From Alphaproteobacteria bacterium (GTDB lineage: Bacteria; Pseudomonadota; Alphaproteobacteria; JAVJRE01), in contig JAVJRE010000002.1 of NCBI GenBank assembly GCA_040218575.1, positions 1 through 64,000 of the forward strand: a stretch of DNA of 64,000 bases, read 5' to 3'. The position numbers were made by a program, and so were the translations under genes. A model generated the notes under the pieces. The model saw only the letters and a list, made by a program, of their open reading frames with translations. It was not told the origin of the DNA and ran no database searches. Below, piece by piece: positions 27,095 to 35,133 of this stretch (positions are counted from its first letter, which is position 1; the number at the start of each line of letters is the position of its first letter).

Positions 27095-27340
27095 TTAGAG
27101 TCCAACCGGCAGACTGTGATCGCGTCGCCGCGCCAATACCCAGCGTAGCTTCTGCTCGGCGATACGACGCCAGGTCGCTTCGCCGGCGGTTCGCGGGGCT
27201 ATCACCGTCACTTCAGTCAGGCTGGCCGGATCCGTGGCGCTGACCCGCACGGTCTGGCCGATCGCCTGATACTCGAAGATTATCTCCTCGAGCGGCACCG
27301 ACGCCAGGCGCTCAGCATGGAATGATCGGGGGGTGGCCAT
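27095..27340 (-). CDS. Small DUF6898-type protein
   Basis: An 81-residue cytoplasmic protein: EEIIFEYQAIGQTVRVSATDPASLTEVTVI, then AEQKLRWVLARR. The pattern (E.Y.aiG..v.VsAvD..tgtEv.i.gp......a...KL..vl) is that of small uncharacterised alphaproteobacterial proteins annotated as DUF6898. The start at 27340 has GGAG six bases upstream. It is convergent with mucR. Function unknown. Confidence 0.7.
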   Translation of the reverse strand: MATPRSFHAERLASVPLEEIIFEYQAIGQTVRVSATDPASLTEVTVIAPRTAGEATWRRIAEQKLRWVLARRRDHSLPVGL

Positions 27341-27498
27341 CACGGACTCCGCCGCCGCATCCCGGCCGGCGGATCATCCGCCAGCAAACCGGACGCGACG
27401 ATGCAGTCTAGACCGCAGATGGTAAACAGCCGGCAAATGCAGCTTTCGCTTATGTCATGCCGGAGCTTAGACCTATAGACTGTTGATATTAAACAGAT

Positions 27499-28155
27499 TC
27501 AAGCTTGGAAATTCACGCACAGGCGACGGATGTCCTGGCTGTCGAGACCATCCCCGGTAAGACCACACAGATGCGGCTTGCCGTCGTCGCTGGCGCACTC
27601 CCGGCCGAAATGGCCGCACTGGGTGCAGGCGCCAAATGCGCGCCAGCCCTGCGCCTGCTGCACATCCTGCAACAGGGTTTCCAGCGTGTTGGTAATGGTG
27701 TTGCAGTGGCCCGCATCCAGTGTACCGGCCGCCGCCGCCAGAGCCATTAACGGGTCGCGGGACAACAGGTCCTGACCGGCCGGGCTGATCGCCAGGGTCC
27801 GGACCCGGCCGTCATCGCCATCGCGACAGGATTCCACATAGCCCTTGTCCGTCAGGGACTTGAGAGTCTGGGAGGCGGTGCCCTTGGTGACACAGAGATA
27901 GGCGGCCAAAGCGCCGGGAGTGCGTGACTGGCGGTTGGCGCGAGCGACAAAACGAAGCGCTTCCCACTGCGCCGGGTTGAGGCCGGCCGCAAACTGCATC
28001 CCACGCGCCACCCGGGCCAGCCGGTCCAGAAGATCGGCCAGTCGACCGCCGGCATCATCATAGGGGGGCTCCGCCTCTTTATCATGGGCGCGACCCACGC
28101 CGTGCGGGGCAGGCCCCGGGCCGGATGTGGGCAGAGCGGAGGACGATGACGCCAC
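27499..28155 (-). CDS. MarR-family regulator with Cys-rich C-terminus
   Basis: A winged-helix regulator. The DNA-binding part (LNPAQWEALRFVARANRQSRTPGALAAYLCVTKGTASQTLKSLTDKGYV with wing RDGDDGRVRTLAISPAG) is clear MarR. The last 45 residues contain Cys in CTQC, REC, PHLCGL and RLC, a C-x2-C-x5-C...H-x-C...C arrangement that suggests a metal or redox site. The start is chosen as GTG 28155, with GAGGGG seven bases upstream; an in-frame TTG at 28245 coincides with a predicted -35 box and so is unlikely. The N-terminal 60 residues are Ser/Pro-rich. It diverges from rpoH; control of rpoH or of itself is a reasonable guess. Confidence 0.8.
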   Translation of the reverse strand: MASSSSALPTSGPGPAPHGVGRAHDKEAEPPYDDAGGRLADLLDRLARVARGMQFAAGLNPAQWEALRFVARANRQSRTPGALAAYLCVTKGTASQTLKSLTDKGYVESCRDGDDGRVRTLAISPAGQDLLSRDPLMALAAAAGTLDAGHCNTITNTLETLLQDVQQAQGWRAFGACTQCGHFGRECASDDGKPHLCGLTGDGLDSQDIRRLCVNFQA

Positions 28156-28217
28156 GCGGGCACCCCTCAACAGTTTCTGAACCAGATACAGCAGAAACCC
28201 GCGCTGGTTCGGAGTCG

Positions 28218-28245
28218 AAAATACCCTTGAAGCGGCGTCGGTCAA
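28218..28245 (-). promoter_or_regulatory. Putative promoter of the marR gene
   Basis: On the minus strand TTGACC (28245-28240) and TATTTT (28223-28218) are 16 bases apart, pointing to the GTG start at 28155 with a leader of about 55 bases. It lies in the divergent region shared with rpoH. Confidence 0.45.
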
Positions 28246-28349
28246 TGGCTATGTTCAAAACAATACAGTATCGAGTCGAAACCATAATAGGGCGATGCCG
28301 GCCGGGCCCCCAACTTCCCCGCCGGCGCCGTCAGTACAGGAGGAAGGCC

Positions 28350-29234
28350 ATGGCGTCCTTCACCACATCACGGGTTGACCCCGGCAGCCGCCGCTATATG
28401 GCGTCGGTCATGCAGGCGCCGGTTCTGGAGCGGGAGGAGGAGTTCGACCTGGCGCGACGCTGGCGCGATGATCAGGACGAAGACGCCCTGCACCGTCTGG
28501 TTGAGGCCTACGCCCGCTTTGTGGTTCGGATCGCCTGGGGGTTCCGCGGCTATGGCCTGCCGGTGGCGGACCTGGTGCAGGAAGGCAATATCGGGCTGAT
28601 GGAAGCGGCGGCGCGCTTTGACCCGGAGCGTAGTGTACGCTTTTCCACGTATGCGTCGTGGTGGATCATGGCGGCAATTCAGGACCATATTCTGCGAACC
28701 AATTCCATCGTCCGGGTGGCCACCACACCGACGCAGCGCCGCCTGTTCTTCAATCTGCGCCGCGCCCGCGCCCGCCTGGCCGAGAATCCCAGCGGGCCGA
28801 TGACCGACGCCGACCGGGAGAAAGTGGCGGAGGCGCTGTCGGTCAAGCCATCGGATGTCATGGCCATGGAGGCCCATCTGGGCGGCCCCGACAATTCCCT
28901 CAATGCCCCGGTGGGCGGCGAAGAGGACGGCGCGGAAGGCATCGAGTTCCTGATGGACGACATGCCCAACCCCGAAGAACTGGTGGGCGAAAGCCATGAT
29001 CACAAAGTGCGCGTGTCATGGCTGCATGAAGCCCTCGATCATCTGACGCCGCGCGAGCGACGAATCATTGTTCGCCGCTTCCTGGGGCCGGAAAAGACGA
29101 CGCTGGCAGAAATCGGCGATGATTTCGGCGTCAGCAAGGAACGTATCCGGCAGATCGAAGCCAAGGCCCTGGACAAGTTGCGCGAAAATCTCGGCGCACG
29201 GGTCGGCGAATCCGGCCTGCTGTTCTCCAACTAG
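28350..29234 (+). CDS. rpoH: RNA polymerase sigma-32 factor, RpoH2 type
   Basis: Directs RNA polymerase to heat-shock or photooxidative-stress promoters. The 294-residue protein has region 1.2 to 2 (EEEFDLARRWRDDQDEDALHRLVEAYARFVVRIAWGFRGYGL, VADLVQEGNIGLMEAAARFDPERSVRFSTYASWWI), the RpoH box (QRRLFFNLRR), and region 4 with the helix-turn-helix TLAEIGDDFGVSKERIRQIEAKALDKLR. The DLVQEGN and ERSVRFSTYASWW wording is closer to alphaproteobacterial RpoH2 than to RpoH1. ATG 28350 has AGGAGGAAGG upstream; earlier in-frame ATGs lack one. A 7-base hairpin, GGCGCCG/CGGCGCC, follows at 29239-29257 but has no T-run. Confidence 0.93.
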   Translation: MASFTTSRVDPGSRRYMASVMQAPVLEREEEFDLARRWRDDQDEDALHRLVEAYARFVVRIAWGFRGYGLPVADLVQEGNIGLMEAAARFDPERSVRFSTYASWWIMAAIQDHILRTNSIVRVATTPTQRRLFFNLRRARARLAENPSGPMTDADREKVAEALSVKPSDVMAMEAHLGGPDNSLNAPVGGEEDGAEGIEFLMDDMPNPEELVGESHDHKVRVSWLHEALDHLTPRERRIIVRRFLGPEKTTLAEIGDDFGVSKERIRQIEAKALDKLRENLGARVGESGLLFSN

Positions 29235-29302
29235 ATCAGGCGCCGCCGTACGGCGCCGTAGTTCAGACGCGCCCGTATGGCGCCGGCGCCGGATCGGAGA
29301 CC

Positions 29303-29614
29303 ATGACAGAGACGCTGGAAATTGACGGTCTGAGCTTGCGCCGGCGGCTGGCCGAAACCACCGATGACCACCGGCCGTGGCTGCTGGACGTGCGTCAGGG
29401 GTGGGAAGTGGCGGCGGCGCCCTTCGCCTGTGATCGGCATATTCCCATGGACAAACTGGCCGAGGCGGTGGACGACCTGCCGGCGGAGCGCGATATCGTC
29501 GTGGTCTGCGCCCATGGCCAGCGCAGCCTAATGGTGGCCCGCTGGCTGCGGCACAATGGCTGGCCACGCGCCTATAGTCTGGCCGGCGGAACGGCGGCCT
29601 GGGAGACCGAATAA
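29303..29614 (+). CDS. Rhodanese-domain protein
   Basis: A single-domain sulfurtransferase of 103 residues. The active-site loop is VVCAHGQRSLMVARWL with the catalytic Cys, and the fold is marked by WLLDVRQGWEVAAAPF (usual DvRe..E...ghi) and HIPMDKL. The substrate is unknown; single-domain rhodaneses pass sulfane sulfur to thiols or cyanide. It lies 68 bases after rpoH on the same strand and could belong to its stress regulon. The start at 29303 gives the standard length. Confidence 0.88.
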   Translation: MTETLEIDGLSLRRRLAETTDDHRPWLLDVRQGWEVAAAPFACDRHIPMDKLAEAVDDLPAERDIVVVCAHGQRSLMVARWLRHNGWPRAYSLAGGTAAWETE

Positions 29615-29674
29615 GGCGACGGCGGTGTGAAACGGAGTCAGGCCGAAGCGAAACCTGACTGAAACGACGTCAGA

Positions 29675-30163
29675 TCAAGCGGCGGAACGGGCGGACAAGG
29701 GCGTCGCGGTGGTGTGGCCGGCGACAATGCCGCCCCAGTAGCGCTCCAACCGCTTGAGCGTGGCCACCACCTCTTCCAGATTCTCGCCTTCCACCGGCGT
29801 GGCATCCAGGCCGACGACGTGACGCTCGTACATCTCGTCGAGACGACCATAAAGCTCCAGCCCCTTTTCCGACAGGCGCACACGGATGGAGCGGCGGTCA
29901 TGCAGCGAGCGCTGCTGTTCCAGATAGCCGTTCTCCACCATCCGTTTCACGTTGTAGGAAACGTTGGAGCCCAGATAATAGCCGCGATGGGTCAGCTCGC
30001 CGACGGTCAGCTCCTCCTTGCCGATGTTGTAGAGGATCAGTGCCTGGACACTGTTGATGTCCTGGATGCCCAGCCGTTCAATTTCCATCTTCACCACGTC
30101 GAGGAACTGGCGGTGCAGCCGCTCCAGCAACACGATGGTTTCGAAATATGACTGCTTCACCAT
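29675..30163 (-). CDS. ldtR: LdtR-type MarR-family regulator
   Basis: A 162-residue winged-helix regulator matching LdtR of Rhizobiales, which controls an L,D-transpeptidase gene and cell-wall stress tolerance. The match is distinctive: VKQSYFETIVLLERLHRQFLDVVK at the N-terminus, INSVQALILYNIGKEELTVGEL, RGYYLGSNVSYNVKRMVENGYL (recognition helix) and QQRSLHDRRSIRVRLSEKG (wing). It diverges from hemB. The Ala/Ser-rich tail is not conserved in what I know of the family. The target here is not in the window. Confidence 0.85.
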   Translation of the reverse strand: MVKQSYFETIVLLERLHRQFLDVVKMEIERLGIQDINSVQALILYNIGKEELTVGELTHRGYYLGSNVSYNVKRMVENGYLEQQRSLHDRRSIRVRLSEKGLELYGRLDEMYERHVVGLDATPVEGENLEEVVATLKRLERYWGGIVAGHTTATPLSARSAA

Positions 30164-30270
30164 GGCCTCCGTCGAGCTTGGACCGGGTCAGCGCGGCAGG
30201 GCCACCGCAGCCCTGACACACGTTCGTTGCAGCCAGTGTGCGCCGAATGGCGTTAACAATTTCTTTCGCC

Positions 30271-30302
30271 ACAGCCGGTGGCAGGCGTCAGCCACCGGCT
30301 GT
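30271..30302. repeat. Perfect 11-base inverted repeat between ldtR and hemB
   Basis: ACAGCCGGTGG (30271-30281) and CCACCGGCTGT (30292-30302) are separated by 10 bases. It lies about 110 bases before ldtR and about 120 before hemB, outside any gene. It could be an operator for a dimeric regulator or a hairpin in the ldtR leader. No T-run follows on either strand, so a terminator is less likely. Confidence 0.75.
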
Positions 30303-30351
30303 TGCCGCGCGCGGCGGGCGCCGGCCGTGAAGATTCGCGGGTGGTTGAAGA

Positions 30352-30380
30352 TTGCCCTCAAACCACCCCCCTCCTACACT
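30352..30380 (+). promoter_or_regulatory. Putative hemB promoter
   Basis: TTGCCC (30352-30357) and TACACT (30375-30380) have a 17-base spacer. The predicted leader to the ATG at 30424 is about 37 bases and includes GGAG seven bases before the start. Confidence 0.45.
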
Positions 30381-30423
30381 CCGGCCGCGCCTGACCAGCG
30401 GCGCCGACCGAGCGGAGCCCGCC

Positions 30424-31440
30424 ATGCCCGACCCCACAGCCTTTCCGTCGGCTGGCTTTCCGGCCAGCCGCATGCGCCGTACGCGGCGGCATGGCTGGTC
30501 CCGACGGCTGGTGGCGGAGAGCACCTTGTCGCCGGACAACCTGATCTGGCCGCTGTTTATCCGTTCAGGCAATGGCGAGTCGGAGCCGGTGGCGGCCATG
30601 CCCGGCGTCCACCGCCTGTCGGTGGACCGGGCCGTGGCCGCAGCGCGCGAAGCGTGCGACCTGGGCATTCCCATGATCGCTCTGTTCCCGGTGATCGACC
30701 CCGCCCGCAAGGACGGGGAAGGCAGCGAAGCGACAAACCCGGACAATCTGATCAACCGTGCGGCCCGCGCTATCAAGGACGCGGTGCCGGATATCGGCGT
30801 CATGTGCGATGTGGCGCTTGACCCCTATACCGACCACGGCCATGACGGCGTTGTCCGCGACGGCTATGTGGCCAATGACCAGACCCTGGACATTCTGTGC
30901 CGGCAGGCGGTGGTGCAGGCAGAGGCCGGCGCCGACGTCATCGCCCCGTCGGACATGATGGACGGACGCGTCGGCCGCATTCGCCGGGCGCTGGACCAGT
31001 CCGGCTTCGACCGGGTGATGATCATGGCCTATGCGGCGAAATATGCCTCCGCCTTCTATGGCCCTTTCCGTGACGCCCTGGGGTCCGCCGCATCGCTGGG
31101 GCGGGGTGACAAGAAAACCTACCAGATGGACCCGGCCAACAGCGACGAGGCCCTGCGCGAGGTGGCGCTGGATCTGGCGGAGGGGGCGGACATGGTGATG
31201 GTCAAGCCGGGCCTGCCCTATCTGGACGTGGTGCGGCGGGTGCACGACACCTTCGGCGCACCGACCTATGCCTATATGGTCAGCGGCGAATACAGCATGA
31301 TCATGGGGGCCGCCGAACGCGGCTGGCTGGATGGCGAACGGGCCATGCTGGAGGCCCTGCTGTCGTTCCGCCGGGCCGGCGCCGCCGGCGTCCTGACCTA
31401 TGCCGCGCGTGACGTGGCGCGCCGTATGCAGAGCGCCTGA
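30424..31440 (+). CDS. hemB: Porphobilinogen synthase (delta-aminolevulinic acid dehydratase)
   Basis: Condenses two 5-aminolevulinate molecules to porphobilinogen for haem, cobalamin and, where present, chlorophyll synthesis. The 338-residue protein has RMRRTRRHGWSRRLVAE, LIWPLFIRSG, the metal-site segment MCDVALDPYTDHGHDG (Asp/Ala type rather than the Cys-rich zinc type, so Mg-dependent), and both active-site lysines in YAAKYASAFYGPFR and MVKPGLPYLDV. The start at 30424 is supported by GGAG; the frame is open from 30352 but overlaps the promoter. Confidence 0.96.
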   Translation: MPDPTAFPSAGFPASRMRRTRRHGWSRRLVAESTLSPDNLIWPLFIRSGNGESEPVAAMPGVHRLSVDRAVAAAREACDLGIPMIALFPVIDPARKDGEGSEATNPDNLINRAARAIKDAVPDIGVMCDVALDPYTDHGHDGVVRDGYVANDQTLDILCRQAVVQAEAGADVIAPSDMMDGRVGRIRRALDQSGFDRVMIMAYAAKYASAFYGPFRDALGSAASLGRGDKKTYQMDPANSDEALREVALDLAEGADMVMVKPGLPYLDVVRRVHDTFGAPTYAYMVSGEYSMIMGAAERGWLDGERAMLEALLSFRRAGAAGVLTYAARDVARRMQSA

Positions 31441-31449
31441 AGGCCGCGG

Positions 31450-32382
31450 GTGGCTGGCCGCGGACTGATTCTGTCGGAGCACGGCCTGGGCCTGTTGCTG
31501 ATCACCTGCGGGGTCCTTCTGTGGAGCACCGAAGGCCTTCTGGTCCGTCTGACCGCCATCGACGGCTGGACCCTGGCGCTGGGCGCCAACCTGGCCATGG
31601 CCTTCTTCGTCGGCCTGTGGACGGTCAGTCGTTATGGCCGCAACACCGTGCGGGCCTACAGGGATATCGGCCGGCCGGGGCTTCTGGCGGCGTTGACGCT
31701 GGGCGTCGGCAATGTCTTTTTCTATCACGCCTTCCAGGCCACGTCGGTGGCCAATGTCTTTGTTCTGGTGTCGTCGCAGCCGTTCTTTGCGGCGGTTCTG
31801 GCCTATGTGCTGCTGCGCGAACCGGTGCGGCCAAGGCTGGTTGTCCTGATGGCGGTGGCGATGGCCGGTATCGCCTACATGTTCCGTGACTCGCTGGTGC
31901 TGGGAAGCTGGCGCGGCGATCTTATGGCGCTGGCCGCCGGCATCCTCTATTCGGCCAACATCATCTGCCTGCGCTCCGCCCCGACACGCGACGGCCGCCT
32001 GCGCGATCTGATGCCGTCGCATGTTCTGGGCGGCTTGCTGGGGGCGGCACTGGTAGCGCCGCTGGCATCCCCATCCACCATCGGCGGCGGCGACCTGCTG
32101 ATTCTGCTGGCCATCGGTGGCGGATCACTGGGCGCCGGCATGTGGTTCTATACCCGCTCCTTTCGCTATCTGCCGGCGGCCGAGGGCGCGCTGGTGATCC
32201 AGTCCCAGGTGCTGATCGGGCCGTTGCTGGTGTGGGCAGCACTGGGCGAGCAACCGCCAGCGGCGACCATCACCGGCGGTCTGGTGGTCTTTGCCGCCCT
32301 GACGGCCAATGCCGCCTTGGGCCTGAATGACGGTCGCCGCGGCCGCCTGGCGGCGCGCAACGCCGGTGGACCACTGACATGA
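31450..32382 (+). CDS. DMT-family (EamA) transporter
   Basis: An inner-membrane protein of 310 residues with about ten membrane helices, built from two EamA repeats (roughly 12-145 and 155-290). The first repeat contains LLLITCGVLLWSTEGLLVRL and FLLALTLGVG-like helix pairs with FYHAFQATSVANVFVLVSSQPFFAAVLAYVLLREP, the typical DMT helix 4 to loop signature; the second has the equivalent SFRYLPAAEGALVIQSQVLIGPLLVWAALGE. Metabolite export is the usual role; the substrate is unknown. The start is GTG 31450, ten bases after hemB, and the stop overlaps the acylase start, so the three genes are probably cotranscribed. Confidence 0.85.
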   Translation: MAGRGLILSEHGLGLLLITCGVLLWSTEGLLVRLTAIDGWTLALGANLAMAFFVGLWTVSRYGRNTVRAYRDIGRPGLLAALTLGVGNVFFYHAFQATSVANVFVLVSSQPFFAAVLAYVLLREPVRPRLVVLMAVAMAGIAYMFRDSLVLGSWRGDLMALAAGILYSANIICLRSAPTRDGRLRDLMPSHVLGGLLGAALVAPLASPSTIGGGDLLILLAIGGGSLGAGMWFYTRSFRYLPAAEGALVIQSQVLIGPLLVWAALGEQPPAATITGGLVVFAALTANAALGLNDGRRGRLAARNAGGPLT

Positions 32383-34982
32383 GGCGGCCTGAACCGAGCG
32401 GCGGCCGGGGGGCCGCCCTGCGCGCCATCCTGGGCCCGGTTCTGCGCCCGGTTCTGCGGTGGGGCCGCCGCCTGGCCCTGGGGCTTGGCGGGCTGATTGC
32501 GGTTGTGCTGGCCGGCGGGTGGCTGTGGCTGCAAAGCGGCATCGCCGATGACGATGGCATCATCGTTTCGCCGGCGCTGAGCGCATCGGTGGAGGTCCTG
32601 CGGGACGCCCACGGGGTGCCACACATTTATGCGGACAACCGGCGGGATGCGGCCTTCGCCCTGGGCGTCCTGCACGCCCGCGACCGGTTGTTCCAGATGG
32701 AGTTCATGCGCCGGCTGGGTGCCGGCCGCCTGTCGGAAGTAGTGGGCACGGCGACTCTGCCGCTGGACCGCTTCATGCGGACGCTTGGCGTCTATCGCCT
32801 GGCCGAAGCGCAGTTTGACCGGCTGACGCCGGAGCATCAGGCCCTGACGGAGTCCTATGCGGCGGGCGTCAACCAGGTCATTGGCGAGCTGAACAGCGGC
32901 TGGAGCAAGGCGCCGCCGCCGGAGTTCGTGGTCCTGCGCTATCGCCCGGAACCGTGGCAGCCAGCGGACTCCCTGGTGTGGGGCAAGCTCATGGGATTGC
33001 TGCTGACCGACAACTGGCAGGCGGAGATGCTGCGCCAGGAGGTTATCAGCCGCCTGGGCGGCGACGCGGCAACGGTGCTGTGGCCGGAGAACGACGCTGC
33101 GCCATCCACCCTGGTGAATGACCGGTCCGCCGTCCTGCGGCGGCACTATACGCCCGGTCCTTACAGAGGCGACCGCGCACACGCCGCAACCGCGCCGACG
33201 GTGCCCTCCGCTGCAGGCCAGCCGAAGGCCGGTGCAGCCGGCAGCACGGCCCAATTGTGGGCGTCACTGGCCAACGCCGTCGCCACCGCCCTGCCGGCGG
33301 GAACGACGGGCGGGGCGTCCAATGCCTGGGTCATCGGCGGCGGACGCACCCAACCGGGCGCACCCATCCTGGCCAACGACCCGCATCTGGGGTTCAGCGC
33401 ACCGAACCTGTGGTATCTGGCCCATGTGGAAACGCCGGAGGGCGGCTGGGCCGGCGCCACCGTGGCCGGCGTGCCGACGCCGATCCTGGCGCAGACCCGG
33501 GACATCGCCTGGGGCTTTACCACCAGCAACACCGATGCGGCCGACCTCTACATCCTGACCCTGGATCCGCAGCAGCCGGATTTCCCGGGCTTCTATGTGA
33601 CACCATCGGGCAGCGCGGCGATCAGCGGACGCGACGAGATCATCAGGGTGCGCGGCGCAGAGTCCGAGCGGCTGACGGTGCGGCAGACGGCGCTGGGGCC
33701 GATCATCAGCGATCTGGACGAGGCGACACGGCGGCTGGCCGGGGCCGGCCAGGTGGTCGCTCTGCGCGCCACCTTCCTGGACGCGGACGATGACAGCCCC
33801 GCCGCCCTGTTCGCGCTGGCCGAGGCGCGCAGCGTGGCCGAAGCCATGACCGCGCTGGAGCGATTTGCCAGCCCGGCGCAGAACGCCATGCTGGCCGACC
33901 GCCACGGCGATATCGGGTTTGTCACCACCGGACGCATCCCGCTGCGCCGCAATGGCCGCGATGGGCTCCTGCCGGCCGACGCGGCGGCAGTGGGCGATGA
34001 CTGGTTCGACTGGCTGCCGGAGAGGCTGCGGCCAAGCGAACGGAACCCGGAGCGCGGCTATATCTACAACGCCAACAACCGGGTCCTGCCGCCAGACGCC
34101 GCCATCCATCTGACCGGGTTCAGTCCGGAGGACGGCTTTCGCGCCGCCCGCCTGTCGGTGCTGATCGGCGGATCGCACGACCACGAACTGGCGACCAGCA
34201 CGGCCTGGCAGCATGACAGCGTGTCGCTGCTGGCGCAGCGTCTGCTGCCGCTGCTGCTGGCGGCCGAGCCGGCGGATGATGACGGACGGTCGGCGCTGCA
34301 ACTGCTGCGGCAGTGGAACGGCCACATGGACCGCGAGCGGCCGGAACCGCTTATCTTCTATAGCTGGGCGCGGCACATCGGTCCCCTGCTGTGGGCCGAC
34401 GAGCTGGCGGATATAGCGGCGCGCTATGGCCCGCTGCACCCGCTGGCGGTCGAGCACATCATGAGCGAAGCCACCGGCTGGTGTGACGATGTGACGACGG
34501 CAGAGGTGAGCGAGAGCTGCGCCGAGCGCAACGCCGAGGCGCTGCGCCTGGCGGTGGCCGAATTGCGACTGGCCCAGGGACGGGATCCGCTGGCCTGGCG
34601 CTGGGGCGAAGCCCATCAGGCGCGCCACCCCAATGGGCTGTTCAGCCGGATTCCGGGCCTCAGCGGCATGACCGAACTGGCCATTCCGATGTCCGGCGGC
34701 AACGGCACCCTGTTGCGGGCGAGCCCGAATCTGCGCAATCCCAAGGCCCCCTATGCCGCCGCTCACGGCGCCGGCTATCGCGCGGTCTATGACCTGGGAA
34801 ATCCGGCCCGCTCGCTGTTCAGCCAGGCGACCGGCCAGTCGGGCAACCCGCTGAGCCGGCGCTACGGCAATCTGCTGAGCGGCTGGCGCGACGGTGACTA
34901 CCTGATGCTGTTCCGTGACCGGGAGCGGCTCCGCGCCGACAACCAGGGTCGCCTGCTCCTGATGCCACAGGATCCGCCCTGA
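32379..34982 (+). CDS. Penicillin-acylase family Ntn hydrolase
   Basis: A large periplasmic acylase of 867 residues. Residues 25-52 form a membrane or signal segment. The alpha chain has VEVLRDAHGVPHIYADNRRDAAFALGVLHARDRLFQMEFMRR, the family's opening block. GGASNAWVIGG holds the autocleavage site and the N-terminal nucleophile Ser314 of the beta chain, followed by ILANDPHLGFSAPNLWYLAHVE and DIAWGFTTSNTDAADLYI, then NNRVLPPDA. The natural substrates of such enzymes include N-acyl amides such as acylated amino acids or N-acyl-homoserine lactones; substrate is not predictable here. The ATG overlaps the transporter stop (ATGA). Confidence 0.9.
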   Translation: MRRPEPSGGRGAALRAILGPVLRPVLRWGRRLALGLGGLIAVVLAGGWLWLQSGIADDDGIIVSPALSASVEVLRDAHGVPHIYADNRRDAAFALGVLHARDRLFQMEFMRRLGAGRLSEVVGTATLPLDRFMRTLGVYRLAEAQFDRLTPEHQALTESYAAGVNQVIGELNSGWSKAPPPEFVVLRYRPEPWQPADSLVWGKLMGLLLTDNWQAEMLRQEVISRLGGDAATVLWPENDAAPSTLVNDRSAVLRRHYTPGPYRGDRAHAATAPTVPSAAGQPKAGAAGSTAQLWASLANAVATALPAGTTGGASNAWVIGGGRTQPGAPILANDPHLGFSAPNLWYLAHVETPEGGWAGATVAGVPTPILAQTRDIAWGFTTSNTDAADLYILTLDPQQPDFPGFYVTPSGSAAISGRDEIIRVRGAESERLTVRQTALGPIISDLDEATRRLAGAGQVVALRATFLDADDDSPAALFALAEARSVAEAMTALERFASPAQNAMLADRHGDIGFVTTGRIPLRRNGRDGLLPADAAAVGDDWFDWLPERLRPSERNPERGYIYNANNRVLPPDAAIHLTGFSPEDGFRAARLSVLIGGSHDHELATSTAWQHDSVSLLAQRLLPLLLAAEPADDDGRSALQLLRQWNGHMDRERPEPLIFYSWARHIGPLLWADELADIAARYGPLHPLAVEHIMSEATGWCDDVTTAEVSESCAERNAEALRLAVAELRLAQGRDPLAWRWGEAHQARHPNGLFSRIPGLSGMTELAIPMSGGNGTLLRASPNLRNPKAPYAAAHGAGYRAVYDLGNPARSLFSQATGQSGNPLSRRYGNLLSGWRDGDYLMLFRDRERLRADNQGRLLLMPQDPP

Positions 34983-35069
34983 GGAGAGCCCCGAGCGGTC
35001 TTTGATTTTTCCCGAGCCGGGGCCTGGGCCGGTACCGCAGCGGCCAGAGCGGCGGGCCGGCGGCGATAT

Positions 35070-35089
35070 GGTTAAACGCCTTCTTAACC
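35070..35089. promoter_or_regulatory. Inverted repeat GGTTAA-N8-TTAACC upstream of motA
   Basis: GGTTAA (35070-35075) and TTAACC (35084-35089) form a perfect 6-base inverted repeat 45 bases before the motA start. The halves resemble CtrA half-sites, but the spacer is 8 bases rather than the 7 of a canonical TTAA-N7-TTAA box. It may still be an operator for motAB. Confidence 0.4.
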
Positions 35090-35133
35090 CGCAGACGGCA
35101 TGGTGTTCACCGACCCTATCAGGTGGATCAGGC

